The notes under the pieces: model-generated | What the model saw: the letters and a program-made list of their open reading frames with translations, nothing else | What the model was told of the DNA's origin: nothing | The model's database searches: none | Position numbers and translations under genes: made by a program | Source of the DNA: Lingula anatina | Lineage: Eukaryota; Brachiopoda; Lingulata; Lingulida; Lingulidae | NCBI RefSeq assembly: GCF_001039355.2 | Contig: NW_019776047.1 | Location: forward strand, 47,907 to 102,206 | DNA length: 54,300 nt | Direction of reading: 5' to 3' | In this document: in pieces, positions 1-10,510 of the stretch | Layout of the letters: each line of letters starts with the position of its first letter | Position numbering within the stretch: position 1 is the first letter of the stretch

Positions 1-167
1 AAACATGCTTCGATATGTCCTTGGTTGACTGGTCGCAGGTAGTCTCGTCGGCCATACAATTCTGGCATAGAGAACAGAACGATTGGTCTTCCATTGGGAA
101 CGTTCTGATTCTTTGTGCGTCGTATGCGGTGACAGTTCCATACAGACGTGACCCTATCCAGATCAGT
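1..167 (-). CDS. Integrase-core (DDE/rve) protein, downstream exon, runs off the window
   Basis: On the minus strand a pyrimidine-rich tract followed by AG precedes position 167, and the frame is then open to the window edge. The translation contains DLDRVTSVWNCHRIR and then PELYGRRDYLRPV. This matches the region just after the catalytic core in a widespread family of uncharacterised animal integrase-core proteins, whose pattern is roughly W-N-x-H-R-I-R followed by a P-E-L-Y-G segment. It joins in frame (phase 0) to the exon ending at 513 across a 345-bp intron. The exon is too small to have been found as a free-standing ORF. The family is transposon-derived and cuts or joins DNA ends in its active form; whether this copy is an intact domesticated gene or a decaying transposon cannot be told, because the N-terminal part with the first catalytic Asp was not found. 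Confidence 0.72.
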
Positions 168-512
168 CTATTATAAATATAAAGAAAAAGAATTTCAGGC
201 TATTTTGTTAATTAGCATACAATTTACCACAACTCAAAACTGACATTACTTAATATTGCAGTCACCATTCAACTACACCCTGATGATTATATGCAGTATT
301 GTATTTGGAGATGTTTTAACATCTAAAACTATTTAAAACATTAAAACTATTTAACGCCATTATGTGAGATTAAAACAAAAAAGAAATGGATTCTCGACTC
401 TTAGAAAGACCCAGTAAATATAAGAAGCGCTAAAGTTAATTATGCATTACCAACAATCAATTAGTCTCATTTCAGCAGCCGAAACAGATAGAACTATAAA
501 ATGCTTTAATAC
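168..512 (-). other. Intron between the two integrase exons
   Basis: It begins GTATTA on the minus strand and ends in a T-rich stretch followed by ATAG. Removing it joins …TLVQ to TDLDRV… in frame, as expected for the family. No other feature is visible inside. Confidence 0.65.
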
Positions 513-754
513 CTGGACCAAAGTCATGAAGCAGAATTGGACGAGGCTTGTGTCTAGCGGGTCTCCTGCAAAATCCCCAACATCCTTCAATGCTTTCAGA
601 ACATCCATCCAAAATTGTATGCATTCTTTACGCAGCATACACCAAAAGGCTTCAATCCGCTGGTTGTGAGTGCTCCGCCCATAAATAAAGCTATTCTGCT
701 CCGACAAGAACTCTTGCATCTGTGCTACATGACCGTTCTCGGTTCCCATGTCTC
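513..754 (-). CDS. Integrase-core (DDE/rve) protein, catalytic-core exon
   Basis: The frame begins with DMGTENGHVAQMQEFL and continues through YGRSTHNQRIEAFW, CIQFWMDVLKALKD and FCFMTLVQ. The Asp before the G-T-E-N signature and the Glu in NQRIE sit where the second and third catalytic acidic residues of rve-type integrases lie, with about 32 residues between them. On the minus strand the coding similarity stops exactly at a CAG|GTATTA splice donor (end at 513) and resumes in the exon 1-167. The upstream acceptor (…CTAAG, start 754) has a weak pyrimidine tract and is less certain. An in-frame stop lies immediately upstream, so the ATG at 749 is probably internal to the protein and not a true start. 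No frameshift or stop lies inside the exon, so this copy is at least young. Usual proteins of the family are near 350-400 residues. Confidence 0.75.
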
Positions 755-1388
755 CTTAGTTCAGATTTTATCGTTGATAAAGCAAAATGACACCTTTGTT
801 TACTAATAATCTGTACTCAAGGCCTCATAGCTCTATAATAAAAGCATTTAAACCAAAATGATGACACGGGATTGTAGCCTACATATATACACTCCTGGTC
901 AGCTCTAACAATTTCGTGATAAAATCTAGTTCAGGGACGAAATTACTCTTCATACCGATTGCTAATAAAAAAATACAAAGGTGTTAAATTGACGATTAAA
1001 GCTTTGAGTTGCCTATGCTATTGAATATACATCGAAAAGAAAAAATATAAATACCGATATTTTACATTTCTGGGAGTTTTTTCATTGTTTCAAATCTGCA
1101 CAAAGACAGATGCATTATTGAATAATTGGATGCAGGTAAAAACTCTTTCGTTATTAGGATGATAACAAAGGGTTACAATGTCCTTAATTTTAAAAACAAG
1201 GCGGCAAAGCTATTTTGACAACTGGTTTAAGTGTTATAGTAATCTCACCTGTCATCCCTCTTTCCCTCATAAATTCTTCCAAGCCCTGGTCTATATCTTT
1301 CACGTCCCATTTGCTGAAATAATTGAACCCCTTTGTTCAAATTCATGTGACTCTACAAACAAAGCTTTTTCGGGTATAACAGATAGGC
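755..1388. other. AT-rich stretch upstream of the integrase exons; one possible exon
   Basis: I searched both strands for the integrase N-terminal half (the W-H-I-D-G-Y-D segment with the first catalytic Asp) and did not see it. The only exon-like signal is at 1249-1313 on the minus strand. Confidence 0.5.
1249..1313 (-). CDS. Possible 65-bp internal exon of unknown function
   Basis: On the minus strand the stretch is bounded by a good acceptor (TTCAATTATTTCAG) and a strong donor (CAG|GTGAGA). One frame reads KWDVKDIDQGLEEFMRERG, acidic and without stops. I do not recognise it. It lies upstream of and in the same orientation as the integrase exons, so it could belong to the same transcript, but I cannot align it with that family. 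Short exon-like patterns also arise by chance. Confidence 0.3.
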
Positions 1389-2050
1389 TAAAATGAATCC
1401 TTTGAATGTAGAGCATGTGGTTTCCTCGTGTAGTTCTGTTTTCACATCCCTCATGCATTGTGGGTATTATTATTATTATTATTATCATTAATTTTTTGTT
1501 CAAATTTCAAAATACTATCTCGAAATTTCGAGATAAATTTTTTTTTGCTCAAATATCAAAATGCTATCTCGAAATTTCGAGATAATTTTTTTTGTTCAAA
1601 TTTCAAAATGCTATCTCGAAATTTTGAGATAAAAAATTTTTTTGTTCAAATTTCAAAATAGTATCTCGAAATTTCGAGATAATTTTTTTTTTCAACATAT
1701 GGCACCAGTCGGCTTCCGTATAAAATGAATCCTTTGAATGTAGAGCATGTGGTTTCCTCGTGTAGTTCCGTTTTCACATCCCTCATGCATTGTGGGTATT
1801 ATTATTATTATTATCATTAATTTTTTGTTCAAATTTCAAAATACTATCTCGAAATTTCGAGATAATTTTTTTTTTTGCTCAAATATCAAAATGCTATCTC
1901 GAAATTTCGAGATAATTTTTTTTGTTCAAATTTCAAAATGCTATCTCGAAATTTTGAGATAAAAAATTTTTTTGTTCAAATTTCAAAATAGTATCTCGAA
2001 ATTTCGAGATAATTTTTTTTTTCAACATATGGCACCAGTCGGCTTCCGTA
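1389..2050. repeat. Tandem duplication (332 + 330 bp) rich in an 18-bp palindrome
   Basis: Units 1389-1720 and 1721-2050 are nearly identical. Each starts near TAAAATGAATCCTTTGAATG, passes an (ATT)n tract, carries four copies of the palindrome ATCTCGAAATTTCGAGAT (one with a mismatch) separated by T-rich spacers, and ends GGCACCAGTCGGCTTCCGTA. The palindromes recur about every 48-55 bp. The unit looks like a foldback or MITE-type repeat that was duplicated in tandem. Its end at 2050 abuts the start of the satellite. Confidence 0.85.
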
Positions 2051-5000
2051 GTACACAGACATCACAATATATACAAACACATTCAGAGGCAATAGTGAAT
2101 ACACACAGCAAACAGAATATAAACAGACACATAGTCATACATTGACAACACCATCATTCAGCGCAACAATAATGTTTACAAACAAATAGAGTGAAATATC
2201 TGACATACACATTGCTCACAAAAAATACAAACACCAACAGTAATGACACAAACATGAACAGTGATTTAAATAAGTACAAACAAACAGTCACAATACAGAC
2301 ATACACAGTGATTAGAATAAATTTTGACATGTACAGTGACAACACAACCATGCACAGTAACTAGAATGAACACTATAATAAATTAGGTGATAGCAAAGTC
2401 ATACAGAGTGATTGGTGACAGAGTGAAAAAAAGAGACATGCACTGTGATCACAATATATATACAAACACATACAATGACAATAGAAAATGGAAACAGCAA
2501 CTGGAATATAAAAAGACACAAACTATGCTTATAGCAACAACATAAACATGAACAGTTATAATAATGATCAAAAACATATAGAGAGAAAAAACTGACATAA
2601 ACATTGCTCACAATAAATAGAAACACCAACAGTAATGACACAAACATGAACAGTGATCAAAATAAATATTAACATGCACAGTTATAACAGTAACATGCAT
2701 CGTAATGAAAATAAACACAAGGAAAAAGAGTGAAAACATAGCTCTACACAGTGATCACAATACATGGAAACACATAGAGTGACAAAACAAAATAGACACA
2801 GAGAACAGAATATAAACAGACACATAGACATACAGTTACAGTACTATCATGTAGAGTAATAGTAATGATTACAAACAAAAACATTGACAAAACAGACATT
2901 ACTCACAATAAATACAAACACGAACAGTGACAACACAAACATGAACAGTAATGTAAAAAAATACAAACAAATACAGACATACACATTGGTCAGAATAATT
3001 TGACATGTACAGTGACAACACCACCATGTAAAGTAACCAAGTAGCTGTTATAACAGTAACAAGCATCAAAATGAAAATGAACACAAGGAAAAAGAGTGAA
3101 AACATAGCTCTACACAGTCATCACAATATATACAAAGACATTCAGTAGCAACAGTGAATAACAGACACGGCAAACATAATATAAACAGACACATCAGAAT
3201 TATGTGCAGACACAAACAGTAAAAACACAAACATAAACAATTATAATAATGATTAAAAACATATAGAGAGAAAAAAACTGACATAAACATTGCTCACAAT
3301 AAATAGAAACACCAACAGTAATGACACAAACCTGAACAGTGATTTAAATAAGTACAAACAAACACAGTCACAATACAGACAAACACAGTGATCAGAATAA
3401 ATTTTGACATGTATATATATTCAAACAGTTATAATAATGATTAAAAACATATAGAGAGAAAAAACTGACATAAACATTGCTCACACTTGCACAGTAATGA
3501 AAATGAACACAAGAATATAAACAGACACACAGACATACAGTGACAGTACTATCATGCAGAGTAATAGTAATGATTACAAACAAATACATTGACAAAACAG
3601 ACATACACATTGCTCACAATAAATACAAACACGAACAATGACAACACAAACGAGAGCAGTAATGTAAATAAAAACAAACAAACACAGTCACAATACAGAC
3701 ATACACAGTGATCAGAATAAATTTTGACATGTACAGTGACAACGCAACCATGTACAGTAATCAGAATGAACACAAATTAATTGGATGATTACACAGTAAT
3801 ACACAGCAATACACAGTGATCAGTGATGGAGTGAAAACAGAGATATACACAGTGATCACAATATATATACAAACACATACAATGACAGTACAGAATGGAA
3901 ACAGTGTTGACAATAAATCAAATATCAACAGTAACAATGCAAACATGCACAGTGATCACGATAAATACAAACACAAACAGTGACAACACAATCATACACA
4001 GTAATGATAATTATTACAAACAAACAGAAGAACAAACAGACTTTCACAGTGATCAGAATTATGTGCAGACACAAACATTAACAACACAAACATATACAGT
4101 GCTCAAAATAAATACAATCACAAACAGTGACAACACAAACATGCACAGTAATCAAAATAAATAGAAACAAACACAGTCACACTACAGACATACACAGTGA
4201 TCAGAATAAGTTGACATGTACAGTGACAACACTACCATATAAAGTAACAAAGCAACTGTTATAACAGTATCATGCATCGTAATGAAAAAGAACACAAGGA
4301 AAAAGTGATCACAATATATATACAAACACGTACAATGACAGTACAGAATGGAAACAGTGTTCACCATATATACAAACATCAACAGTAACTATGCAAACAC
4401 ATACAGTGATCACAATAAATACAAACACAAACAGTGACAACATTAACATGCACATTAATGATATATATTACAAACAAACAGAAGGACAAATAGACTTTCA
4501 CAGTGATAAGAATTATGTACAGACATAAACAGTAAGAACACAAACATACACAGTGATCAAAATAAATATTAACATGAACAGTGATAACAGTAATGTGCAC
4601 TGTTATGACATTGAACACAATGGAAAAGAGTGCAAACATAGCCGTACACAGTCATCACAATATATACAAACACATTTAGTAAGAATACAGAATAGACAAA
4701 GAAAACAGAATATAAATAGACACATAGACATACATTGACAACACTCAGCATTGAGCGCTATAGTTATAATGATAAACAAATAGAGGGACAAAACTGACAT
4801 ACACATTGCTAATTATAAATACAAACACCAACAATAATAACACAAACATACACAGTGATCACAATAAAAACAAACCCAAACAATGCCAACACAAACATGC
4901 ACAGCAATGATAATGATTACAAACAAATGGAAAAACATACAGACTAACACAGTGATCAGAATTATATGCAGACACAAAGAGTAACAAGGCAAACATAAAC

Positions 5001-6066
5001 ATAGACAGAAACATACAGTTCTCAAAATAAATATAAACATGTACATTGATAATAGTAATGTGCACTGTAATTAGAATATTCATTGTGAGCAATGTTTATG
5101 TCATTTTTTTCCCTCAGAACAGAATATAAACAGACACATAGTCATACATTGGCAACACCATCATTCAGCACAATAGTAATGGTTACAAACAAATAGAGTG
5201 CAAAATCTGACATACACATTGCTCACAATAAATACAAACACCAACAGTAATGACACAAACATGAACAGTAATGTAAATAAATACAAACAAACACAGTCAC
5301 AATACAGACATACACAGTGATCAGAATAAATTTTGACATGTACAGTGACAACGCAACCATGCACAGTAACTAGAATGAACACTATAATAAATAAGGTGAT
5401 AGCACAGTCATACATAGTGATTGGTGACAGAGTGAAAAAAGAGATATGCACTGTGATCACAATATATATACAAACACATACAATGACAATAGAGAATGGA
5501 AACAGCAACTGGAATATAAAAAGACACAATCTATGCTTACAGCAACAACATAAACATGAACAGTTATAATAATGATTAAAAACATATAGAGAGAAAAAAC
5601 TGGCATAACATTGCTCACAATAAATAGAAACACCAACAGTAATGACACAAACATGAACAGTGATCAAAATAAATATTAACATGCACAGTTATAACAGTAA
5701 CATGCATCGTAGTGAAAATGAACACAAGGAAAAAGAGTGAAAACATAGCTGTACACAGTGATCACAATACATGGAAACACATACAGTGACAATACAGAAT
5801 AGACACAAAGAACAGAATATAAACAGAAACATACCATACATTGACAACACAATAGATACAAACACAGACAGTGACAGCACTTACTTGGACAGGAATCAAA
5901 ATAAATTTCAACAAATAGTGTGACAGAAATGAAATACAAAGACCAACAGTAATGACACAAACATATACAGTAATCACAATAAATAGAAACACAAACAGTG
6001 ACAAAACAAACATGCACAGCAATGATAATGATTACAAACAAATAGAAGGACAAACAGACTTACACA
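2051..6066 (+). repeat. Satellite array, ~49-bp monomer, block 1
   Basis: Degenerate tandem monomers of about 49-53 bp follow the pattern AGTNATCANAATNNATACAA then ACANACAGTNACAACA, ending near ACATACAC. The strand is A/C-rich with G almost confined to the CAGTG/CAGTA core. Monomers differ enough from their neighbours to form several recognisable types. Complementary-strand frames here are long and rich in Val, Phe, Cys and Tyr but are not genes. Confidence 0.95.
5078..5112 (-). repeat. 35-bp inverted patch inside the satellite
   Basis: The stretch beginning ATTCATTGTGAGCAATG is the reverse complement of the satellite motif GACATAAACATTGCTCACAA, which occurs many times in the opposite sense nearby. 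Normal orientation resumes at about 5115. Confidence 0.75.
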
Positions 6067-6350
6067 CCCGCACGAAAACGAAGTAGATGCTCCAGCGCAG
6101 TAGACTACTGCAATCATACTGCAAACATGCTTCAAATCTGCTTCGATGTGGGAGCTAATTAGCATATTTGAAACATGCTTCTATCATGCTGCTAATCTAC
6201 TGCATTAATGCTCCTCCTCTGTACAACCCTATGTAATTTTTGAAGTAGAATTGCAGTAGGCTATACTGCATTTCTACTGCAAATATGCTCCACACCACTA
6301 CTGCGTTAATGCTTCTTTGCTACTTCGATACTACTGCATTTTCATGCGGG
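6067..6350. mobile_element. MITE, 284 bp, with CCCGCAYGAAAA terminal inverted repeats
   Basis: The left end CCCGCACGAAAACGAAGTAG pairs with the reverse complement of the right end, CCCGCATGAAAATGCAGTAG. The flanks rejoin to the satellite consensus CTTACACAGTGATCA with a 2-bp CA duplicated. The interior is built from repeated ACTGCA/TACTGC and ATGCTNC words. No coding capacity. Confidence 0.8.
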
Positions 6351-6382
6351 CAGTGATCAGAATTATGTGCAGACACAAACAG

Positions 6383-6714
6383 TTGCAACCCCACAAATGA
6401 AATTTGTGCAAAATTGTTGGTAAATAATAACTTTTGCTGACTCGTCGCATCATAATTTTTAGGATGATGAGTCTTATTGAATATTTGATATATAAATTTT
6501 TTCCCTATACTAAGGCCATAACATTTAATACAGGCAACAATTTGCTACATTGTTATTATTGTTAAAACGATTAGGATAGAGGGGTTATATAATAAAAGGG
6601 GCCTTGTTTGACCAAATCACAAAGAATCAATACTCTTTGTTGCCTTCTTTCTTGCTATGAATGAGACCATTAAAGTTTGTGGTACACTGAGATGGAGGAG
6701 ACATAAATACATTA
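6383..6714 (+). mobile_element. Diverged terminal fragment of the 7049-10140 retroelement family
   Basis: It starts TTGCAACCCCACAAAT and ends GGAGACAT, the same boundaries as the B segments at 7930-8194 and 9877-10140. The middle is diverged but keeps an AATAAAAG…GGCC core. The right end is followed by AAA and then satellite, exactly as at 10141. The left end joins satellite without a matching partner, so the 5' part of the element is missing. It holds a small imperfect hairpin (GACTC…GAGTC) near 6438-6472. Confidence 0.6.
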
Positions 6715-7048
6715 AAAAATCAGACATACACATTGCTCACAATAAATACAAACATTAACAGTGACAACACAAATGAGAGCAGTAATGTAAATAAATACAA
6801 ACAAACACAGTCACAATACAGACATACACAGTGATCAGAATAAATTTTGACATGTACAGTGACAACACAACCATGCACAGTAACCAGAATAAACACTAAT
6901 TAATTAGGTGATAGCACAGTCATACACAGTGATCAGTGATGGGGTGAAAACACAGACATACATGTACACAGTGATCACAATATATATACAAACACATACA
7001 ATGACAATAGAGAATGGAAACAGCAACTGGAATATAAAAAGACACAAA
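6715..7048 (+). repeat. Satellite array, block 2
   Basis: Same ~49-bp monomer family as the preceding block, plus orientation. It includes the type with TAATTAATTAGGTGATAGC at about 6898. Confidence 0.9.
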
Positions 7049-7449
7049 GGGAAGTTTGGCGGCTGAGTCAAACGTTGTTTTATGGCGACGGATTGTAACC
7101 TGGTTCCGACGGGATTCCCATTGTAATTTTCCAATACTTGTACAAACCTCGGATTGAGTGCTGCATGAACTGACGAGCCTCAGATTCAATGCTGCACATA
7201 GAATCGTGGATTCAGTGCTGCATCGGCAATGGGCTGTGATTGGCCAATCTTTCTTACCCAATCAGAGTATTTGGTTCGTTACTATTTTTTGCCCAATCAG
7301 GTTGAACTAGGTCAGGTGTGTTCCACAAGGTACGCGCCGTCGCGTTTAACGAAATGTACGATAGTATTCTTTCTCACTTTGTTCTCACACACGACAGTCG
7401 CAAGAGAACAATCAATGGATCACTCCTCAATTCGTCTCAGCACGATTTT
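7049..7449 (+). repeat. Terminal segment A, copy 1
   Basis: Matches 8198-8597 with few differences. It contains CCAAT-type boxes (GATTGGCCAATC near 7240 and CCCAATCAG twice), suggesting promoter content. Confidence 0.85.
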
Positions 7450-7452
7450 TAT

Positions 7453-7830
7453 GTCCGCCTAGCTACGCCTAGGTGAGTGGCATGTTTTGTGTCTTTATAT
7501 TCCGCTCTGCTTCGTCAGAGTGAGTGGCACGTTTTGTGTCTTTACTTTTCCGACCAGGTTTTCAGGTTGGGTGGCATAATTTTTCATGCCTTATTTTTGT
7601 AATATTTTTGTCCGCCTAGCTACGCCTAAGTGAGTGACACGTTTTGTGTCTTTATATTCCGCTCTGCTTCGTCAGAGTGAGTGGCACGTTTTGTGTCTTT
7701 ATTTTTCCGACCTGGTTTTCAGGTTGAGTGGCATAACTCTTCATGCCTTATTTTTGTGATATTTTCGTCCGCCTAGCTACGCCTAGGTGAGCGGCACGTT
7801 TTGTGTCTTTACATTTCCGACCTTCTACTC
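7453..7830 (+). repeat. 157-bp tandem repeat made of short hairpins, 2.4 copies
   Basis: Units start at 7453, 7610 and 7767. Each unit holds four hairpins in order: CCTAG/CTAGG, CTCTG/CAGAG, CCTG/CAGG and GGCAT/ATGCC. The first three are followed by GTGAGTGG and the first two by a CACGTTTTGTGTCTTTA tail. Stem sequences differ between hairpins but pairing is kept. GTGAGT after each stem is also a strong 5' splice-site word. Confidence 0.85.
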
Positions 7831-7929
7831 ATTACGCACTACTTACTCATCTGGAAACTTTCTGTCCTTATCAGCAGGCTCCTTTGTCCTTTGTGGGGTT
7901 TTCCTTGGCCTCTGCGATCCCAAGGTTAT

Positions 7930-8194
7930 GGCCTCTTTGCAACCCCACAAATTAAAACGTCTGCACTATGTTCTTTGGGAATTATATATAAAATAGTCTT
8001 TTCAGGCGTAAAAACTACGTATTTTGGCACTGTCACAATTATTTAATTTTAACATCAAAATTTAATTCATTTTAGTATAAGGATTCACAATAAAAGCGGC
8101 CGGCATCGGCCAAGTTTCGAACATCATACTTGTGTTTGTCACTTTATTGCTCCTTTCTCGGCATCGTATTGAACTTTTAGATCAAGGAGACATA
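7930..8194 (+). repeat. Terminal segment B, copy 1
   Basis: Nearly identical to 9877-10140. Both contain ACAATAAAAGCGGCCGGCAT, which includes an AATAAA polyadenylation-type signal, and both end GGAGACAT before AAA. Confidence 0.85.
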
Positions 8195-8197
8195 AAG

Positions 8198-8597
8198 GGA
8201 AGTTTGGCGGCTGAGTCAAACGTTGTTTTATGGCGACGGATTGTAACCTAGTTCCGACGGGATTCGCATTGTAATTTTGCCATACTTGTACAAACCTCGG
8301 ATTGAGTGCTGCATGAACTGACGAGCCTCGGATTCAATGCTGCACATAGAATCGTGGATTCAGTGCTGCATCGGCAATGGGCTGTGATTGGCCAATCTTT
8401 CTTACCCAATCAGAGTATTTGGTTGGTTACTATTTTTTGCCCAATCAGGTTGAACTAGGTCAGGTGTGTTCCACAAGGTACGCGCCATCGCGTTTAACGA
8501 AATGTACGATAGCATTCTTTCTCACTTTGTTCTCACGCACGACAGTCGCAAGAGAACAATCAACGGATCACTCCTCAATTCGCCTCAGCACGATTTT
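8198..8597 (+). repeat. Terminal segment A, copy 2
   Basis: Second copy of 7049-7449. After CAGCACGATTTT the two copies diverge completely, which marks the segment boundary. Confidence 0.85.
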
Positions 8598-8699
8598 GAT
8601 ACCCGCCACCTTCCCCGTCTCCTCCGAGTAATAAAAAACTACATGGGAACTTACAAAAAAATTTCACCTGTCTGCTGCTCTCTTCATTACACTTTTCAG

Positions 8700-9100
8700 T
8701 GCCTCCCAAGAGATCAAGAAGTTCAACAGCTCCTGAGAGTACTCCAAACAAACGCCGGGCAAGCAGAACTCACCCTACTCCCTCTACTGCGAGCACTTCT
8801 TCCGCCGGCCCCTCTTCAGCATCGGAAAAACGTCCGCGAGTCAGTAAGGGGAAGCAACTTGTTCGTAAATCTGCACCTTCCTCTGCGGACACTTCCTTAC
8901 CCTCCACTTCTGGGAGTTCACATTCAACCCCGCAGCCCGTCGACAACCAGGCCATTTTCAACATTCTCAAAAGATGTCACAAGCCATGGCAACACTGGCT
9001 GCCAACTCGGTGGCTTGGTCGTTGGAACTCGGACTCTTTCAAGAAATACATCTGCACTCCAAAACTATGGTCAAGCCAAGCAACTGGACAATTTGAATAG
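8700..9100 (+). pseudogene. Gag-like ORF1 fragment of the retroelement
   Basis: A strong acceptor (CTCTTCATTACACTTTTCAG) is followed by TG CCT CCC AAG, so an ATG would be completed only if the upstream exon ends in A. The frame then reads PPKRSRSSTAPES and stays Ser/Thr/Pro/Lys/Arg-rich for about 90 residues, typical of disordered nucleic-acid-binding ORF1/gag N-termini. Near 8970 the better-looking frame shifts: an alternative frame reads SQAMATLAANSVAWSLE, then stops near 9100. The remaining gag and all of pol are missing. I identify it by composition and position only, so clade assignment is uncertain. Confidence 0.5.
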
Positions 9101-9254
9101 GACTATTTAGCGCATTGATATACTTGCACAGAGGATTCACCCGCGCACGTTTAGTGACATTTACAAATCTGACTTTCACAAGTTTCATTTAGTGACACTG
9201 TCCATGGCCTATATTAGTTATCATTTATCATTTTACATTCAATCTCGCTTTCAT

Positions 9255-9540
9255 GCTGAAGGCCAGCAAGACATGCGGCCCTCATACCCACCTTTTTTCC
9301 GGAGATCTAGCAAGACATGCAGATTCTCTCCCACCCATTTCTTTTTATTTTTATATGTTTAAATTTTTATATGTTTAACTTCAAGTGACATTACTTGTTG
9401 GGTCCAGCAAGACATGCGGACCTCACCCCCCCACCCCCTCAGAGATCTAGCAAGACATGCAGATTCTCATCCGTTTCTTTTTATTTTTAATTTCCCATTC
9501 AATTTTGTAACTTGTTCGGTCCAGCAATTCACGCTGACCA
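9255..9540 (+). repeat. Repeated AGCAAGACATGC motif block
   Basis: AGCAAGACATGC occurs four times (near 9264, 9309, 9404 and 9448), alternating between CCAGCAAGACATGCGG and TCTAGCAAGACATGCAGA contexts. This makes about two copies of a ~140-bp unit inside unit 2 of the retroelement. Function unknown. Confidence 0.7.
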
Positions 9541-9876
9541 GTGATTTATTATCTCCATTATACCCTTTATTTCAGGAGCTCAGTTACTGGTTTTTGGTAG
9601 ACATAATTCATAATAGACCGGGCGGGCACACTTAAAATTTCTACTTCTAAACTTCTCTAACTAGGGATGACAGAATGGAGAGCTCTACTCCTCGCTGTAT
9701 GGCCCGTTTATCATAAGGAAAAGAGCGTACCTCCCCCTCCCTCAGAATGAGGGAGTTAGGGTTGGGTAGCACGCCGCAGCTTATCTGTCATCCACCGTTT
9801 CGGCCGATTTAGCTTGTCCTCTACTTTAGATTACATCGACGTGCTTCGTCCGGTCATTGGCTAGATTTTTCTTTTC
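9541..9876. other. Internal retroelement sequence without recognisable coding
   Basis: Includes a small stem CCTCCCTCAGAATGAGGGAG near 9734. No protein similarity seen in any frame. Confidence 0.4.
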
Positions 9877-10140
9877 GGCCTCTTTGCAAACCCACAAATT
9901 AAAACGTCTGCACTATGTTCTTTGGGAATTATATATACAATAGTCTTTTCAGGCATAAAAACTACGTATTTTGGCACTGTCACAATTATTTAATTTTAAC
10001 ATCAAAATTTAATTCATTTTAGTATAAGGATTCACAATAAAAGCGGCCGGCATCAGCCAAGTTTCGAACATCATACTTGTGTTTGTCACTTTATTGCTCC
10101 TTTCTCGGCATCGTATTGAACCTTTAGATCAAGGAGACAT
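9877..10140 (+). repeat. Terminal segment B, copy 2
   Basis: Matches 7930-8194; its end abuts AAA and the resumed satellite. Confidence 0.85.
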
Positions 10141-10510
10141 AAACTATGCTTACAGCAACAACATAAACAGGAACAGTTATAATAATGATTAAAAACATAT
10201 AGAGAGAAAAAACTGACATAAACATTGCTCACAATAAATAGAAACACCAACTGTAATGACACAAACATGAACAGTGATCAAAATAAATATTAACATGCAC
10301 AGTTATAACAGTAACATGCATCGTAAAGAAAATAAAGACAAGGAAGAAGAGTGAAAACATAGCTGTACACAGTGATCACAATACATGGAAACACATAGAG
10401 TGACAAAACAAAATAGACACAGAGAACAGAATATAAACAAACACATAGACATACAGTAACAGTACTATCATGTAGAGTAATAGTAATGATTACAAACAAA
10501 TATTGACAAA
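10141..10510 (+). repeat. Satellite array, block 3
   Basis: Plus-orientation monomers resume with AAACTATGCTTACAGCAACA, the sequence interrupted at 7048. Confidence 0.9.

Larger units (their letters stand above)
7049..10140 (+). mobile_element. Tandem pair of retroelement deletion derivatives, probable tyrosine-recombinase (Ngaro/PAT-like) type
   Basis: Two head-to-tail units share ends. Unit 1 is 7049-8194 and unit 2 is 8198-10140. Each begins GGGAAGTTTGGCGGCTGAG (segment A, ~400 bp) and ends with a ~265-bp segment B finishing GGAGACAT. The two interiors are unrelated: structured tandem repeats in unit 1, a gag-like frame and other sequence in unit 2. The trinucleotide AAA stands at the left flank (7046-7048), between the units (8195-8197) and at the right flank (10141-10143). 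The empty satellite site reads GACACAAACTATGC. This pattern fits recombination of a circular intermediate at an AAA core, and resembles the split direct repeats of Ngaro/PAT elements, though A2 and B2 are not adjacent here. An LTR element with a 3-bp duplication is an alternative. No polymerase or recombinase frame survives. Confidence 0.6.

Noticed and set aside
8466-9110. 214-codon plus frame overlapping the gag-like frame
   Set aside because: It runs through the presumed non-coding segment A and an intron-like stretch. The other frame starts at a splice acceptor and has the expected Ser/Pro/Lys composition. Only its last part may be gag after a frameshift.
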